A stretch of 64,000 nt of DNA from Sipunculus nudus (GCA_026874595.1 CM049316.1:68100676-68164675); one strand, 5' to 3'. Shown: positions 13,179 to 26,694, counted from the stretch's first letter. Numbers and translations are program-made. The notes: generated by a model from the sequence alone, not told the origin.

Positions 13179-13425
13179 ATACATCTTAATTCAAATGTAA
13201 TAAATCCACACCTTAATTCCCCGTGACAGTAGCGGTGTGGTGACAATTGGTTAACGGTCACTTGCTTGACCACTCGGACAGCCCGTGACAGCACAGCCTG
13301 TACCAGCCCGTATCGGTGACAAGCTGCTGTCTTGTCCAGCAAGTTCAGCATCATCAAAGATAATATGGATGAGGTCTCTAACAGCGGGGATCCGACCCCG
13401 CGTGCTGCAGCTCATTAACACCAAT
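13179..13425 (-). repeat. 247-bp dispersed repeat, copy 2 (inverted)
   Basis: This is the inverted partner of 6218-6464. The very low divergence indicates recent movement or gene conversion. Confidence 0.9.
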
Positions 13426-14249
13426 GTGACAGGTTTGTCTTTATTACAATCATGAACGTTATAATGAAACGTGTATCTTCATTTTCCTGACATAATATCA
13501 TCAGAATATTGTTGTAATAACACTTTAAATGCATTTAGCTTCAAAATCTTAAGAAACATATGTATCCTTTCCTTATTTTAAGTTTAGAACTGTTTTTCTT
13601 ATATGGTTCAAAAGCGACTTGGAATTTTTATAATATTATGCTTTAACTGGACTTTTACAAACAAATAAATTAATAAAAGTGCATCCAGGCATGCAACACC
13701 CCCCCCCCCCCCCGATTCCCTTCGCACCAACCAACTGTTGAACACCACCCCGCCACACATTTTTTTTACATATATAAGAAGGTAAAATAAGACAAAGCTA
13801 TATAGGACTACAGAATCTAGTTATTTAAGTCATTAGACAGACACGGTTGAGGTGATTTGGGATCACGGCCCCGGTTGTCTCTTTAGACTATAAATTTTGA
13901 AGAGCCGATAGACGTGATGCCAACCCATGCAGCCAAGCCAGCAAGAGCTGAAAGACCGCCAAAGATTAACCCGTACCGGTGACCTGAGGAAAACCACTGC
14001 ACCCACACCCACAAAGGCAGAAGCAGCATGCATTCCCTCCACCGAGGCAGGAGCATAAAGTACTCGGTCCAGGGGGGGGGGGGCAAAAGGGAGAAAAAGA
14101 AATAGGGGTAAAAAAGGGGAAAAGAAAGTTGGATATTCAAATCCAATTCAAGGAATTTAAAATAATTTTCAATTGAAAATTAATAATTATGAAGTTTTAG
14201 ATTATCCTGGCCCTTGGCGTCCTTTACTGATGTTGTTTTAGTTTTATTT
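13426..14249. other. Intergenic with poly-C/poly-G tracts
   Basis: A C tract lies at ~13700-13714 and a G tract at ~14072-14083. A 34-bp motif at 13827-13860 recurs at 16105-16138 (31 of 34 identical). Confidence 0.5.
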
Positions 14250-14254
14250 GAATA

Positions 14255-14645
14255 ATAATGTAAAAACTTAATAAATAATGAAAAATTTGTAAAATGTTAA
14301 TTTTTTTAGTTAGTATTTTTTAGTATTATTTTACTTACAATGTAAACACTTAATCAATTTAATGGAAATTTTGTAAAATTATTTTTTAAGTAATGTTTGT
14401 ATAATGTTTATTTTTAAGTTATGTTTTAACATATTATCAGAACTATATTTCTATATATTTTCAGTGCTAAAGTTGCTTCTTGGGATTTATTAGCTTTTGG
14501 TGGTATTTTTTTTTTTAGTTTTCTTTTGCTTACAATGTAAAAACTTAATCAATTTGTTAGAAATGTTATAAAATGTTAATTTTTAAGTTATTTTTTATAT
14601 ATTATTCAGAACTTTATATATTTACCATGCTAAAGTTGCTTGGGT
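14255..14645 (+). repeat. AT-rich tandem repeat, about three degenerate copies
   Basis: TTACAATGTAAAAACTTAAT.., TTTTTAAGTTA.., TATTCAGAACT.. and GCTAAAGTTGCTT recur in the same order at ~14335-14495 and ~14528-14642, with a partial copy from ~14255. Base composition is extremely AT-rich. Confidence 0.7.
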
Positions 14646-14744
14646 CATTGAATTAATGTCCAAGTACTTACAAATTATTTCTTATACCTGATGAATTTGA
14701 AATGATCAATATATACAATAAAGGAATATGATGACAAAGAATAA

Positions 14745-14748
<4 letters not shown>

Positions 14749-14802
<54 letters not shown>
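14749..14802. repeat. (TA)n microsatellite
   Basis: Uninterrupted TA dinucleotides. Confidence 0.94.
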
Positions 14803-14806
<4 letters not shown>

Positions 14807-15185
14807 AAATGTCCACTGAGATTAATGAATTAACAGCTGTACAATAGGTGGACAGAGTGCATATATTAAATTGAAAATACCTGCTTTATCATGTAAAATG
14901 TTATAATCAATCGTGTATTCCCCCTGTTAATAAAGAGTCCATGATACGGATAGCTTATTTTTGCCAAATTTCCAGGTATCAAGGGAATGTATTATATATA
15001 TTTGTATGTGTGTGTTTGTGTCTAGATATAATATTCACCACTAGTGATACCAGTAACCTTATCCGCCTTTTCGTCAGCCTGGTCATCCGTATACATAGCA
15101 CAAACTGAAATCGTTTCAAACTTCCAGGTTAATGGAACAAGTAAAGGAGAAGATGAGAGTAACAGATGCATGTTCTCAGGTCAAA

Positions 15186-15835
15186 TGGTTACGGCTTTTT
15201 TCTGTATTGGTGGGTGATGGATAAGTTCAGATTGGAACCAAGATGTCGATTCAAACTGGAGGTATCATCAAGAATTATAATGTTTGGACAGTTGGCCCCT
15301 GTGTCTTTGACCTTTGACCTTGTGACCCCAAAACACGAAGTTACTTCCGCTATCGGCAGGTGAGCAATATCTGATAGATGGAAGGTTTGTAATGAAACGT
15401 TTGGCTTTTAATGCACCCACAACTTTATCAAAATAAGTGAGCCGTGTGACCTTGACCTTCGACCTCATGACCCCAAATCTAAAGGGTTCTTTCTCTAATG
15501 GTGGGTGATACATAAGTTAAGATTGAAACCAAGATGTCAATTCAAACTGGAGGCATCATCAGGATACTAATGTTTGGACAGTTGGCCCCTGTGAACTTTG
15601 CCCTTCGACCCAAAATCGCTAAGTTTCTTCCGCTGTTGGCATGTGAGCAATATGTGGAAGATGGAAGGGCTGTAATGAAACATTTGGCTCAAAATGCTTT
15701 CACGATCTTTACAAAGAAATGGGTCGTGTTACCTTGACCTTCGACCTAATGACCCCAAAATCAAAAATTTCTTTCTTTATTGGCGGGTGATATATAAGTA
15801 AATTTTGAACCCAACATGATCCGCGTTTTAATTTA
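15186..15835 (+). repeat. ~285-bp tandem repeat with TGACCT half-sites (2 full + 1 partial units)
   Basis: The landmark GGGTGAT..ATAAGT recurs at ~15211, 15502 and 15784, a period of 291 then 282 bp. Within each full unit follow AAACTGGAGG.ATCATCA, AATGTTTGGACAGTTGGCCC, and GACCTTGACCTTCGACCT.ATGACCCC in the same order. The first unit has a perfect DR1 (TGACCTTTGACCT) at 15308-15320, which is broken in the second. The following flank (15.87-15.95 kb: AAATTTCATCGAAATTCATTCAGAACTTTCGGAGTTA) resembles dispersed invertebrate repeats. A related phrase occurs near 25820. Confidence 0.8.
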
Positions 15836-15859
15836 ACGGATCCATCCCAGGATTACAAT

Positions 15860-16637
15860 TTTTCATCAGTGACCAATAGAGAATAATTCCACAAAATTTC
15901 ATCGAAATTCATTCAGAACTTTCGGAGTTAATGGCACGGATACAACGTATGGATCAGACAGGTTCCAAGTTCCAAGTTCCAAATTCCAAGTTTACCCGAT
16001 CCCGGCAGCGGAGACCCAGCCAAGCCTAATCGAGAGCCGAACCCGATCAATGAAACGACAGAGCTTCGAGTTGTCACAGGAGAAGAAGTATGATATTGTT
16101 TTTAAAGTCACTAGACAGACACGGTTGAGGAGATCTGGCATCTCAGACGCTATGATAACCTCCACGCAGGGGCAAGATCTACTGCGGCAAATACTAGCCA
16201 AATAGACAGATCATCTGAATGTAGAATGATGCCAAATGTTTGGGTGCTCAGTGGCGCCACCTCGAGGAACCATTAAGAACCTTCCCGAGTAGAGTTACTG
16301 AAAGAGGTCAATAACTTTATTACTAGAGGCTACAAAAGAACGACGATGTTAAAAAATCAAATTTAATATATGAATAATATGTGGAATTAAGCAAAGGAGG
16401 AAAAAATCAAGTGTTAGCAACTTAGCACATCAATTCCCCATGTGTCAGTCAAACAGTTGCTTCTGCACCGCATCGGCGCCATGATTCGATTTCCAGATAC
16501 GGGAAACGACAGGGAGCAATTTTAAAATTAATTGAAAAATAGGTGAAAACCATAATGAAAAATTCGAAGTTGTAAAAAATAAAACACTGTCGAATGTTCA
16601 TGCATCTTAGATGCTTAAATGTAAGAAAAGTTAACCT
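15860..16637. other. Intergenic
   Basis: A short TTCCAAG tandem run lies at 15962-15993 and the second 34-bp motif copy at 16105-16138. No gene precedes the tRNA. Confidence 0.5.
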
Positions 16638-16710
16638 CGCCCGATAAGGGACTTGAACCCTTGACCCTCAGATTAAAAGTCTGATGCTCTACCGACTGAG
16701 CTAACCGGGC
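16638..16710 (-). tRNA. trnK-UUU: tRNA-Lys (anticodon UUU)
   Basis: This is a 73-nt cloverleaf. The acceptor 5' strand GCCCGGT pairs with ATCGGGC (one G-T), with discriminator G. The D-arm carries TAGCTCAGTCGGTAGAGC (A box), the anticodon loop is CTTTTAA, and the T-arm is GGGTTCAAGTCCC (B box). An oligo-T pol III terminator follows on the minus strand at 16629-16626. The sequence is identical to the plus-strand copy at 38260-38332. No intron is present. It is a functional-looking nuclear gene that decodes AAA and AAG. Confidence 0.97.
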
Positions 16711-18165
16711 TCACACTATTTAGCGGTCTATACGTAGTTTTAAACTCACATGTATACTTTCCTGTCCGTAATAGTAGATTTGAAGTGTTTTTTAATGTAT
16801 ATGTTCTCAGCCGTCTGAATTTAAATAGGCCTAATATACCCCGTGTAGGTTTATGTGTGTGTGTGTTGAGGGGAAGGGGTGCTTGTTTGTTTTTTTTTTT
16901 GTTCTGGCAATTGCTATGGAAACTACATTTTCATACATCGTTTTCAAGTGTTCAAAATTGAATATAAAATGTTTTCATTTCATATTAATCTACCTGTTTA
17001 AATTTAATATAATATAATACCACATCGTATCATATTTTGATATAATAGCATATACCCGGTACCGGTACGGACAATGACCGCGTACATTAATTGTTAATCA
17101 AATATCATGATAACAATTATCACATAATGCCTTAATAATATTATGCAAATTATAACATAATTATAAATAATTATGATATCTACATGAGCTTTAAAAATCA
17201 ATTCCTTAGCATTCCTTACGAATATCACTTTTTAATTAATTTACATAGGGTAGTTCAATTATTAATAAAGTGTAACGTTAGTTACAACTAACAACTAAAA
17301 AATAACAACGACATATAGGCATATATGCTTAAAATATGTATACACTCGTTGAACTCTCGCTCCTTTACAACGTCGACAACATTGACAAATTACGCTATTA
17401 TACTAATTTGCTTCCATAAACTTGGTTGCCTGAATGGAGGGCATTGACGCATGTCCAAGAATTTCACCCGGTTGACCCCGCCCTATTGTCATGGCGACGA
17501 GCGTCACGTGCAATATTACGCTCAGCACCTGCTTTGCCGAGAAATTCCAATTTCGCTAAAAAGGCGGGTGAGGTTACATGTAAATGCTAAAAGATGGATC
17601 AGTTTAAAATATTTGGTATTTTTAGGCATGAATTATCTCAGATTCAATTTAATTGCATTAAAATATATTATTGACAACAGAATGGTGGCTAGATTTTGGT
17701 AATATAGTTTGATGTTTATATGGTTGCATCCCGATTTTGACAATGGAATAACCCACATAATGAGCAGGTGAAGCGATGTCTCGCGTCCCGCATAAGTTCC
17801 TGGCACTTGTGATATGGAATACTTGCAGACGTTTCTTTGAACTTAATCATTTCATCTATTGTGGTTTTACAAAATATCCAGAGGCGTCAAGTTGTAAAAC
17901 CTATGTTGTAATTTTCAAATACCTTTCGGTAATACCGCGATCTCACGCGAGGTTCTCGTCTTATCTCGTCTTGGCTTTGCTCGTACGTTCACATCACACC
18001 TGTGACTATATTTGTTATATGCCTGTGTATACCTTTATTATGTTTTTTTACAAAGTTTCTGTGTTTGCGGTTAACAAAAGTAAATTGGTCTACAAATATT
18101 TCACTTGTATAGCCCTGAAATTCCTTGCTTTGTCTGTGGTTTTCACGGTGCCAGGTAATATAAGG
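16711..18165. other. Intergenic, nothing recognised
   Basis: AT-rich. A 168-codon frame (17776-18282) runs into a (CT)n/(TA)n tract and has no recognised domain. Confidence 0.5.
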
Positions 18166-18170
18166 ATATG

Positions 18171-18266
<96 letters not shown>
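18171..18266. repeat. Compound (CT)n-(TA)n microsatellite
   Basis: A (TC)n/(CT)n tract at 18171-18209 passes directly into (TA)n to 18266. Confidence 0.95.
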
Positions 18267-18268
<2 letters not shown>

Positions 18269-19740
18269 ACATTGAGGAGTAACAGAACATAACAGAACAG
18301 TAACAGAACTCATTTTTTTTTATATTATAGATTTTATAGGAAAATTTACTTCTTAAAAATATAACAATATATTATATATTAACAAATGTGGGTAAAATAA
18401 TGGACTATTATTGTTCTTACTTAATTAATTATATCTTAAATGTTTGTGCATGTGTGTGGTCTGCTGATTTTGCTCTATATGTTACATATTACATTTTCCC
18501 TAACTGAAATTAAATAAGGAACACGGTTTTATTATTTGCAAAAATACATATCAATGTTCTTATATGTATATATACCACCAAAATAAACCCCAATGACTAT
18601 TTCTGTAGCTACTATATTTACTAGAATCTGTTTTAGAAATAGAAAGCATGCAAACTCTCCATTACGTTTCCGGTCTTGATGGGGGCACAAACAGGTGCAA
18701 GCCGACCAAAATCAGTGCAAATATACATTTGTATTACTACTTACAAGTATAGGAAAAACAAGATGGGATCATTAAAGTTAAATCGCAGTAGCGAGAAAAA
18801 GGCGGGCTATTGTTTACACAAGCTAAAAACAACAGCTGCAATGAGTAATCCAAAAATCCAGCCTTTGTAGGTGAGATCAGTTTCCTGTGGGCCCCAAATT
18901 AGCCAGCCATCTTTAAAACACATCCTCGTGCAACAGTATTTATAAGCCATCTGTTGCAATGGCTAACGGGTGTCAATTTCAGTGTTGGACTCCAAACGGA
19001 AGCGTTCACTCTGCAACAATAATGAAATCAGTTACAGCAGTTATTTGATTTCAGTGGCCCCGGGCTAATTTCAGGAGAAACAGACAAGGGCGGAATTTAT
19101 CCGGGTCAGGCTCTCATGAAAAACATTGGCACAAGCTAATTTTGACCCAATAAATATATATAAATAATGGCCGACCATACGGTCGGTGCCATATGTTCTA
19201 GTGTATATAAGTGTGATGCGATTGTAAGGTGTATTCTAAATAAACATAGGTTATTAACCGCACGTGTATAAACATTATGGGTATTTCTTTTTTCATTCTT
19301 TCTTTTGAATGTGCATGGATTTGTATGGCCAGCCAGGATGTGTTTTTAACATGCTCTCTAGCTCTCATCGTGTTCCAAAGTAATCGTTCATTCATCAGCT
19401 CGCGCACATATACACGCGCGACGCATTTTATTGGTTCTTCAAGAAGGTTTAACCATTAAAACTTATTGATCTTTTCATCAGACAGTTATAGAAAGCTTTT
19501 CAGGTATAGCTAGATAAATATATTATGAAAGCATTGAGCATCGCATGATTATTTTTATTTTTGTTATATATCCTAATGTATCCCAATATTGTATATGTTT
19601 GGAGAGGATACTTATATTAGCCCTCGATCAAGCGCTATTTGGACAATCCAATTAAAAAGAAATAGGTATATATGTTTAAGCCATAGGTATACCTGTTATG
19701 CATGCACGCACATAGAGGCAAACGGATACACACAAGTCAT
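18267..19740. other. Intergenic, nothing recognised
   Basis: AT-rich, with a moderately GC-balanced patch at ~18.85-19.10 kb. No feature is supported. Confidence 0.5.
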
Positions 19741-19759
19741 ATATATATAAATATACATG

Positions 19760-19828
<69 letters not shown>
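19741..19828. repeat. (TA)n microsatellite
   Basis: Long TA tract with minor interruptions near its left end. Confidence 0.94.
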
Positions 19829-19829
<1 letters not shown>

Positions 19830-22800
19830 CCAATGAATTTAGGTTTAAGACCTACCGCATTCGATTCATACTGTATTATAAATTATATATAATGGTGTTA
19901 GTCCACTTGGTACTTAACTCAAGATCAGGACACATTTGTTTGGCATTGCATGCGCATTTTTATTTATATAATTTATTACTCATAAACATTTTATAAGCGA
20001 GTCCCCATATACATGCATGCATGTATATGACAGCGTGTGTAATGCGTGTTATTATCATAACTTGTGTACCACATGTTTATTATTCAGTTCATAAGATGCA
20101 TGTTTCTACTTAGCAAGGATGTAGTTAAAAATTATACCATAAGCAAAAACAAATATCGCCTTTGGGGACACTGAGTCGAAGAGCTCACTGATAGCATTGC
20201 ATCGTAGTATAAATATTTCTCTTACGACGTACGCCCTAAGGGCTGAAGTCCCTTGGCCCTCGGCTCCGGGCGACTGGCGGGTGTCTATACGGGTAATGTA
20301 ATCTTTGCGCAAGTGTATCCTCATACAATCTATTTCCAAAGGTCTCCGTCCCCCTTAACCCGTCTTCCTTTGACTAATGTCGCCCCTAATTGTCTAACAA
20401 GTATTTCCTGTGCCAAACTCCGAGTCGCAGGCGAACACTTGCTCGAGAGAAGTTTTTGTGAAAGACGTCACCCTCATACAGACGACAGGTGCTGAGTTCG
20501 GAACTTACTGGTGCATTGTTCTACATATTTATACACGTTTATTATTCTTACATACATATGTTTACAGTAAAAGCCTAAACGCCTCTCCCAGCAGAACTTA
20601 CGTTAAACGGATTAAAAAGGTCTAAAAATGTCAATATAAGCAAGACTCACTCAGTGTTGTGCATTTTCCCATTTTCACTGTCTGTTAAGATTTTTGTTTT
20701 TCAAATTTTATTTCCTCTATTATATGTGTGTGTTACATGAACGCAATTTGTTCAAGAACGTTGCAGTTTATTTGGATCTGTTAATACACAACGGAAACCT
20801 CTGATGCGCAAAGTATAGAGTTCACTGGCCGCCGTGGATGCATGGATGATGTATGGTAGTCTGGTGGTGTCAGTACAGTAGCAGGTCAAAGGTCACAGAT
20901 TTCACAAGCATTAAATCATACAGCTGTCTCTCTCAGTCGGGCCAGGTATTCTACACCTTCTTGTAGTGCACATGCACATGACACATGCAAACTGAATAAA
21001 GCTCAGAGAGGCAACACCCCCGAAAAGGCTAAGAGTTGTATAACACTCAAATTGAATCAGTTTTGTTCAATTGACTATAGATCTGCCTATCTTATAGTAC
21101 CAAATTCTTCCGCCAGATGTCAGTGTCATGAGCAGTATTTGCTACTGACACTTGTAGCCACAAATAAAAAAATAAATTCAGCTGCTTAAAGATGTACCTA
21201 CACACAAAAAGATTATTCCATATCCAGAATCAGATCAATATATCGGCGTAAACCCCAAACTTTACACCAATTATTTTTGGGTATATATATACATATATAT
21301 ATATAGGGTATATTGGGGCGGGGTGTTTGCATGCATGATACGTTGAAGCAAACCCACAGGTGGACAGCAGAGACAAAAGAAGCTGGAAAACACATATATA
21401 TATATATATCAATTATAAGGGAAAGAGATACATCTTATATGTAATATATCCTCAACTTATTTAAGCAAGGAATTATGCAATGTAGTATAAATTAGAGTTT
21501 TTTTTAATATTTTACTTGGTGCCGATTTTCCCACTTTTTTCGCTCACTAAGAGTTAGTTTTCATGAATTAAATATAATTTTTTTATTAAGGATTAGCTTA
21601 CAGAACTGATAACAGAAAACATTCTGACGTTCAGTTAATCTCTGTACATGGCAGATGTTAAATGTGCAATTTTAAAATTTAAAGTTTTGTCCAAACCACA
21701 AGCTTAAAAAGTCCATTTTGCGGACCTATGAAATGCATGCTAAATTATTATTCGTGCAGTTCTGATATTTTATTAGTGTATACAGAAACAGTGACTGATA
21801 CAAATATGAAGTTTTTATTGTAAAACTCGGTATACAGTTTATTAAAGACCGTAGATTAATAAATGAATGGGCGAGATCGATTTAGAGAGCTCTTAAGGTA
21901 CATGTGATCACTTAACGAAAAATAAATTTCATGGAAACATACCTTAAATGGTATACATAAATCTATTAAGAAATCACAACATTTATATGAAAACATTATT
22001 ACAAATATACTCACACCAAGGTATACATTGGAACTCCATATAACTAATTATATAAAAAATATCGTGACACCTGTAAATTTACTTATTTTCTCATGGGAAA
22101 GAAAAACCAAATGTGTAGAGTCTGTCTTTAGTAATTTATCAGCTTGCATGCTGTTACAGAATTCGGAAGATCAAAAGCAGATAATAATTCGCAATGGATA
22201 CGCCATCTGTGGTCTAACTGCTATACAGAACGCGGTTGATTATACGTATTCCTAGATTAAAGGGAAGCGACCCAGAGAATCCAAAGAAATGACGCCATGT
22301 TTACAAGCGTCCGTGTCGCCATCTCCGCCCCTTTTTCCAGAAATGCTAACCTCCCATTTAATAGGCGTCTTTGTAGCCACACCGGCCACGCTAACTGTGA
22401 TATTAATAAATTTAGGGAGACAGCAATAGGTCTATAAAGACTATAGCTTCTCGCCTTTTATCTCACGCTCCAGTGAGTCCGCTTTCACCTTCACTGGAGC
22501 CAGTAGATCCATCAGTTTCCGCTCGACTGAGTGCGCGTGCGCCGGAACGTCACGCTTCACGCACGTGCACTTCCGCTACATTCCTTTGCTCGGGAAAATA
22601 AGTTCGAGGGAACTTGACGGTCTGGCGTCTGCATGCGCAGGTTCCCGCTCGCAATTATGTCGGACTTAGTGCAGCCCGGTATACCGGTTCATTTTACATA
22701 TAATTTAAGATTTGCATTTAACGCATGATATTGTGAATGATGACGGAAATTTAATCATACCATCTGCATATATGCAATTGAGGACATACAAATTATAAAC

Positions 22801-24590
22801 TTTCAAGTGAATAGATAAAATAAATTGCCCATTTATTCGAAAAATGTTAATTTGCATCCTGCAGGCTCTTACAAAATGGTTTCTATGAAAGATAATACAA
22901 CATGTTCCATTTTTATATCTAAATAATAATTTAACCTGGTTGCCATTTATCTATCTGATTTCATTATTTGAATGTGCTATATAACTGGTCTATATACGCT
23001 TTCGGCAATTGGGTGCACAGCATCAGCAGGACTTTAAGAATAATAATACATCCAGCATATAGTTTTGCTTGAGAATTAAGATACTTATAAAATAATGACC
23101 ATCATTTTTGGCCATCGAACTTTTTGTAAATACTGGACCAGAACCAATTAGGTCAACAGTTTTGAGTTCTTCAGAATTATAGATTAATAGACGTATACTG
23201 TGTAAGATATTTAAAATAAAAGATGCGTGTCCACATATTTTTCTAATCTATCTTTCCATGTTCGTAGTAAATTTATCATTGTAATTTATGGTTGAAAATG
23301 TGTACTGACTTTTTATTGTTGGTGTATGGGTGAAAATCAATGATTATTCATTTGAGCTTGTTTTAGCTGAGGTTGAATCATATATAGTATGTTACTGGTA
23401 TATACAATACATATGTAATACACGGGTTCACCACAATCACCAGTGGAAACGCGCGCGAAGAGGAGCAGACGATACATCAGAAATCCCGCACAGCTGCCGA
23501 AAACACCTCACAAAACGGCTTTGATGACCTCTTCGCGTCTTTACGGCTCGTTCACGGGCAGGCTCAGCCAGGACGTAATGTCAGGGTGCATTTCACCGAC
23601 ATGTTTCACAGAGACTTTTACACTTGTGGGGCAATTAGTGAGAGCTCTTAGCCATTTATACACCAGCGACTGTTGCAGCTCCCCAGCCCAGCACTTGCGC
23701 CCGCTCAATCATGCTGCGGGATCGACTTCAACAGAAGTCGGACGGGAAATCATTAAACCAGAAGATGTGAAATAGAACAATAAACTGTACCCGTACAGTC
23801 AATTTACAGGTGTGGTGCGCAGGTAAACATCCATTGAAGTTTTTTTATATAGAATACAGAATACACTGGGTGCAACATGATGAATAAGGGACAATGAGTT
23901 ATATTTTTTTCCAGTTGGGGATCCTACCTGAGATCATTCCCCATTGTTCTTCACGCCTCGCTTTTTTTGCCCTGTTTTAAACCTGGCATTATATCTTTTA
24001 TCAAATTCAAATATCATACCTTTGATTATATATTGTTTTGGACCAAACTTATTTTATCCCATTGAATGGATCACAAACCCAAACAATGCACCTCTTCGTA
24101 TATGCCGACCTTTGACCTTTTGAACAGAACAGGTGACACAATAGTCGTTGTGTGTGAGCACCTGGCAGTGAGTACCTGTGAGGTCAACCTTTGACCTTTG
24201 TTTTTTTAATATCAGTGACGAACCAAATCACGTGACATAAGAGTCATTGTGTGAATAAATCATGCCTTCCTAACTAATAATTGGATGATTAAACCATGCA
24301 GGTGTTGACCTGTTACTAAAGTGGGGTGCATCATTCATTATCAAGCAGAGCATTTAATAACTGTACCAATTTAATACTTGTACCCAGAAGTTAAAACTTC
24401 TTGTTTATATACAGTTACACAGTTTCATGAATATATCACAAGAGCAGAAAGTATGGATTAACTTTTCTGTTAAATACGCGTCCGTTATTTTATCATCACA
24501 ATTTACAGCCGCTTATCTCATTAATCACTGTTAACAAAAAGTACAGTTATTGCCAGTGTGATTAGTTTAGCCACGCACTCACTAGCTTAT
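19829..24590. other. Intergenic desert, 4.7 kb
   Basis: Unique sequence with GC-balanced islands at ~20.15-20.50, 22.26-22.68 and 23.43-23.78 kb. TGACCTTT phrases occur at ~24110-24125 and 24190. No splice-supported exon, RNA gene or domain was recognised. Confidence 0.5.
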
Positions 24591-24597
24591 TGACTGA

Positions 24598-24686
24598 TTC
24601 ATTCATTCATTCATTCATTCATTCATTCATTCATTCATTTGTTCGTTGTTGTTATTATTATTACTTTTCTTCTTCTTCTTCTTCTA

Positions 24687-24746
<60 letters not shown>
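24598..24746. repeat. Compound (ATTC)n, (TTC)n and (ATT)n microsatellite
   Basis: ATTC tetranucleotides (24598-24639) are followed by a short TTC run and an (ATT)n tract from about 24688. Confidence 0.93.
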
Positions 24747-24877
24747 AGTAGAAATAGTAGTAGTAGTAAATTTATGGTTTACTTTTTTTAATATGAATGC
24801 TTCATTTAAACGTTATGGTAACATTGTTAGCATTAATTTTGCTATTATTATTTATACACAATGTATATAGTATATGC

Positions 24878-24880
<3 letters not shown>

Positions 24881-24928
<48 letters not shown>
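24881..24928. repeat. (TA)n microsatellite
   Basis: Uninterrupted AT dinucleotides. Confidence 0.94.
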
Positions 24929-24929
<1 letters not shown>

Positions 24930-24931
<2 letters not shown>

Positions 24932-26530
24932 TATATATTGTAAAACTTGAGACTACGACCAGTTTTCTTTTAACAAAAAGCTTTGTACCATTTTTTTCAG
25001 ATATTTGGTTTCATCTTTATATATAGGCTAAACCACATACGTCGTCAGGCAAATTATATATATAGTCTGATAAGAAACCATGAAAAGCGACTTGAGTGGC
25101 CCTGTTTCGCCGGTGTTTTTCTGTTGACCCCTGGGCCCTTTGTTCTTCCAGCAAGAAAAAGCTACTTCACCCCAAACCAGCAAAGAGTTAAAGCAACCAA
25201 GAGAAGAAAAGAGGTCCCTGTACCTAATTACAGCAACAGTTGGCCTCTTAAGCGACTCATTAGAGAGCAATGGGCCATATAATGGCGGCCCTGTCCCCCC
25301 AAAGCCGACCAGATGATAGCTGGCTTTCTGTCAGATGAATCCAGATTCCCGGAAGATGGGAATTCCTGGCGCCCCAATTACAACAGGCTGATACAGGCTA
25401 CAAAGGCTGGGCTTTAGCACTGGCAGCACCTGGTGTGCTGTGTCACGGCCGGCCGAATTGTGTCGTGAAAATGCACATGCTGCAAGCGCCTGGCGTGCCC
25501 CGGGCTGGTAAGCATCTGATATTGAGAGGTGCAGCTACGACTGCTGGTGCATCTTGGGGGCTCCTTCAGGGAGTCAAGTTCGCGGAGAGTCAACTCCGGG
25601 AGTAAATACACTCCCATTTGGGTGTAAACCAACGGTATGTCATCGCCTTAGACCGAACTTTCATGGCCTTCTCCCCGTCAGTTCATATCAAACAAAATGT
25701 TTGATCGATACCGAGAAAAAGTGATTATACATATCATTCTCATGATTTGGTTATCATGATAAGCTTACATGCAGATCATGGACATATGTACTGGATTGTT
25801 TTTTGAGTGTTACCTCAACTCTCCATCAAATTTCATTGAAATTCCTGAATCTTTTTCAGTAAAAGATATACCATCCAAATAACCAACCTAAAATAAACCA
25901 TAAACATAATAATTAACGGCGGAATTAAAATGAAATTTGTGTCCCCGCGATGTAAATCCGGTCGTCTCACACATCGATGCATCGATGACCCGATATATTG
26001 AACCAAATACATTCCCTTGTTGTGTAACTCGTACTGTAAGAAAGGACTTATAGTATCGTCAACTTTCCTTTTTTTGTATTAATAAGGTTTTATACATGAT
26101 TTGCATCATATGGAATCCTTTATAAGTGCTGCCATGTTTAAATGTTGGTTTGAGGATTTTAAAATTGAAAGCAAAAGTTATTTTTTTATAAGAAATGAAT
26201 ATAAGAGATATATTCGAGATATATGTAGCTTTAAATTTTAAACCAACGAGTGTATGTTCTTTTAAAAATGACATCAGCCTAAAATACGCGTTTATAAATA
26301 TCACCAAATATAATGTCATGTTGTAATCTTGATTGTTTTATTTAAAAAGTCATGATGATTTAATGAATAGTCAGTGAGCGTGAACGTATTTGAAGTCCTA
26401 TAATACTGATTAACATTATGCTCTAAATTCGGCATTAGTTTAAAACAAAAATTTAAGCAAATATGAAATCTGTAAACTTTTGAAAACTAATCAATATTTG
26501 TGCATGGACTTAATTCCAGTATACCCCGCT
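24930..26530. other. Intergenic
   Basis: A GC-balanced block lies at ~25.08-25.66 kb. A repeat-like phrase (CATCAAATTTCATTGAAATTCC) at ~25820 resembles the one at 15.9 kb. CATCGATGCATCGATG near 25974-25989 is a 16-bp palindrome. No gene is recognised. Confidence 0.5.
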
Positions 26531-26586
<56 letters not shown>

Positions 26587-26646
26587 TAGGCGATAAATAA
26601 TAAAGAAGGCTTGTAAAGCCGTCCTTACAATGATAAACATGTTCTT

Positions 26647-26692
<46 letters not shown>
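26531..26692. repeat. Two (TA)n microsatellites
   Basis: TA tracts at about 26531-26583 and 26649-26692, separated by unique sequence. Confidence 0.93.

Positions 26693-26694
<2 letters not shown>

Noticed and set aside
17776-18282. 168-codon plus-strand frame
   Set aside because: No recognisable domain. The last third is translated (CT)n/(TA)n and the rest is AT-rich with no splice evidence.
23443-23775. 110-codon plus-strand frame in a GC-balanced block
   Set aside because: No recognised motif, no splice or promoter evidence, and the length is expected by chance in GC-balanced sequence.
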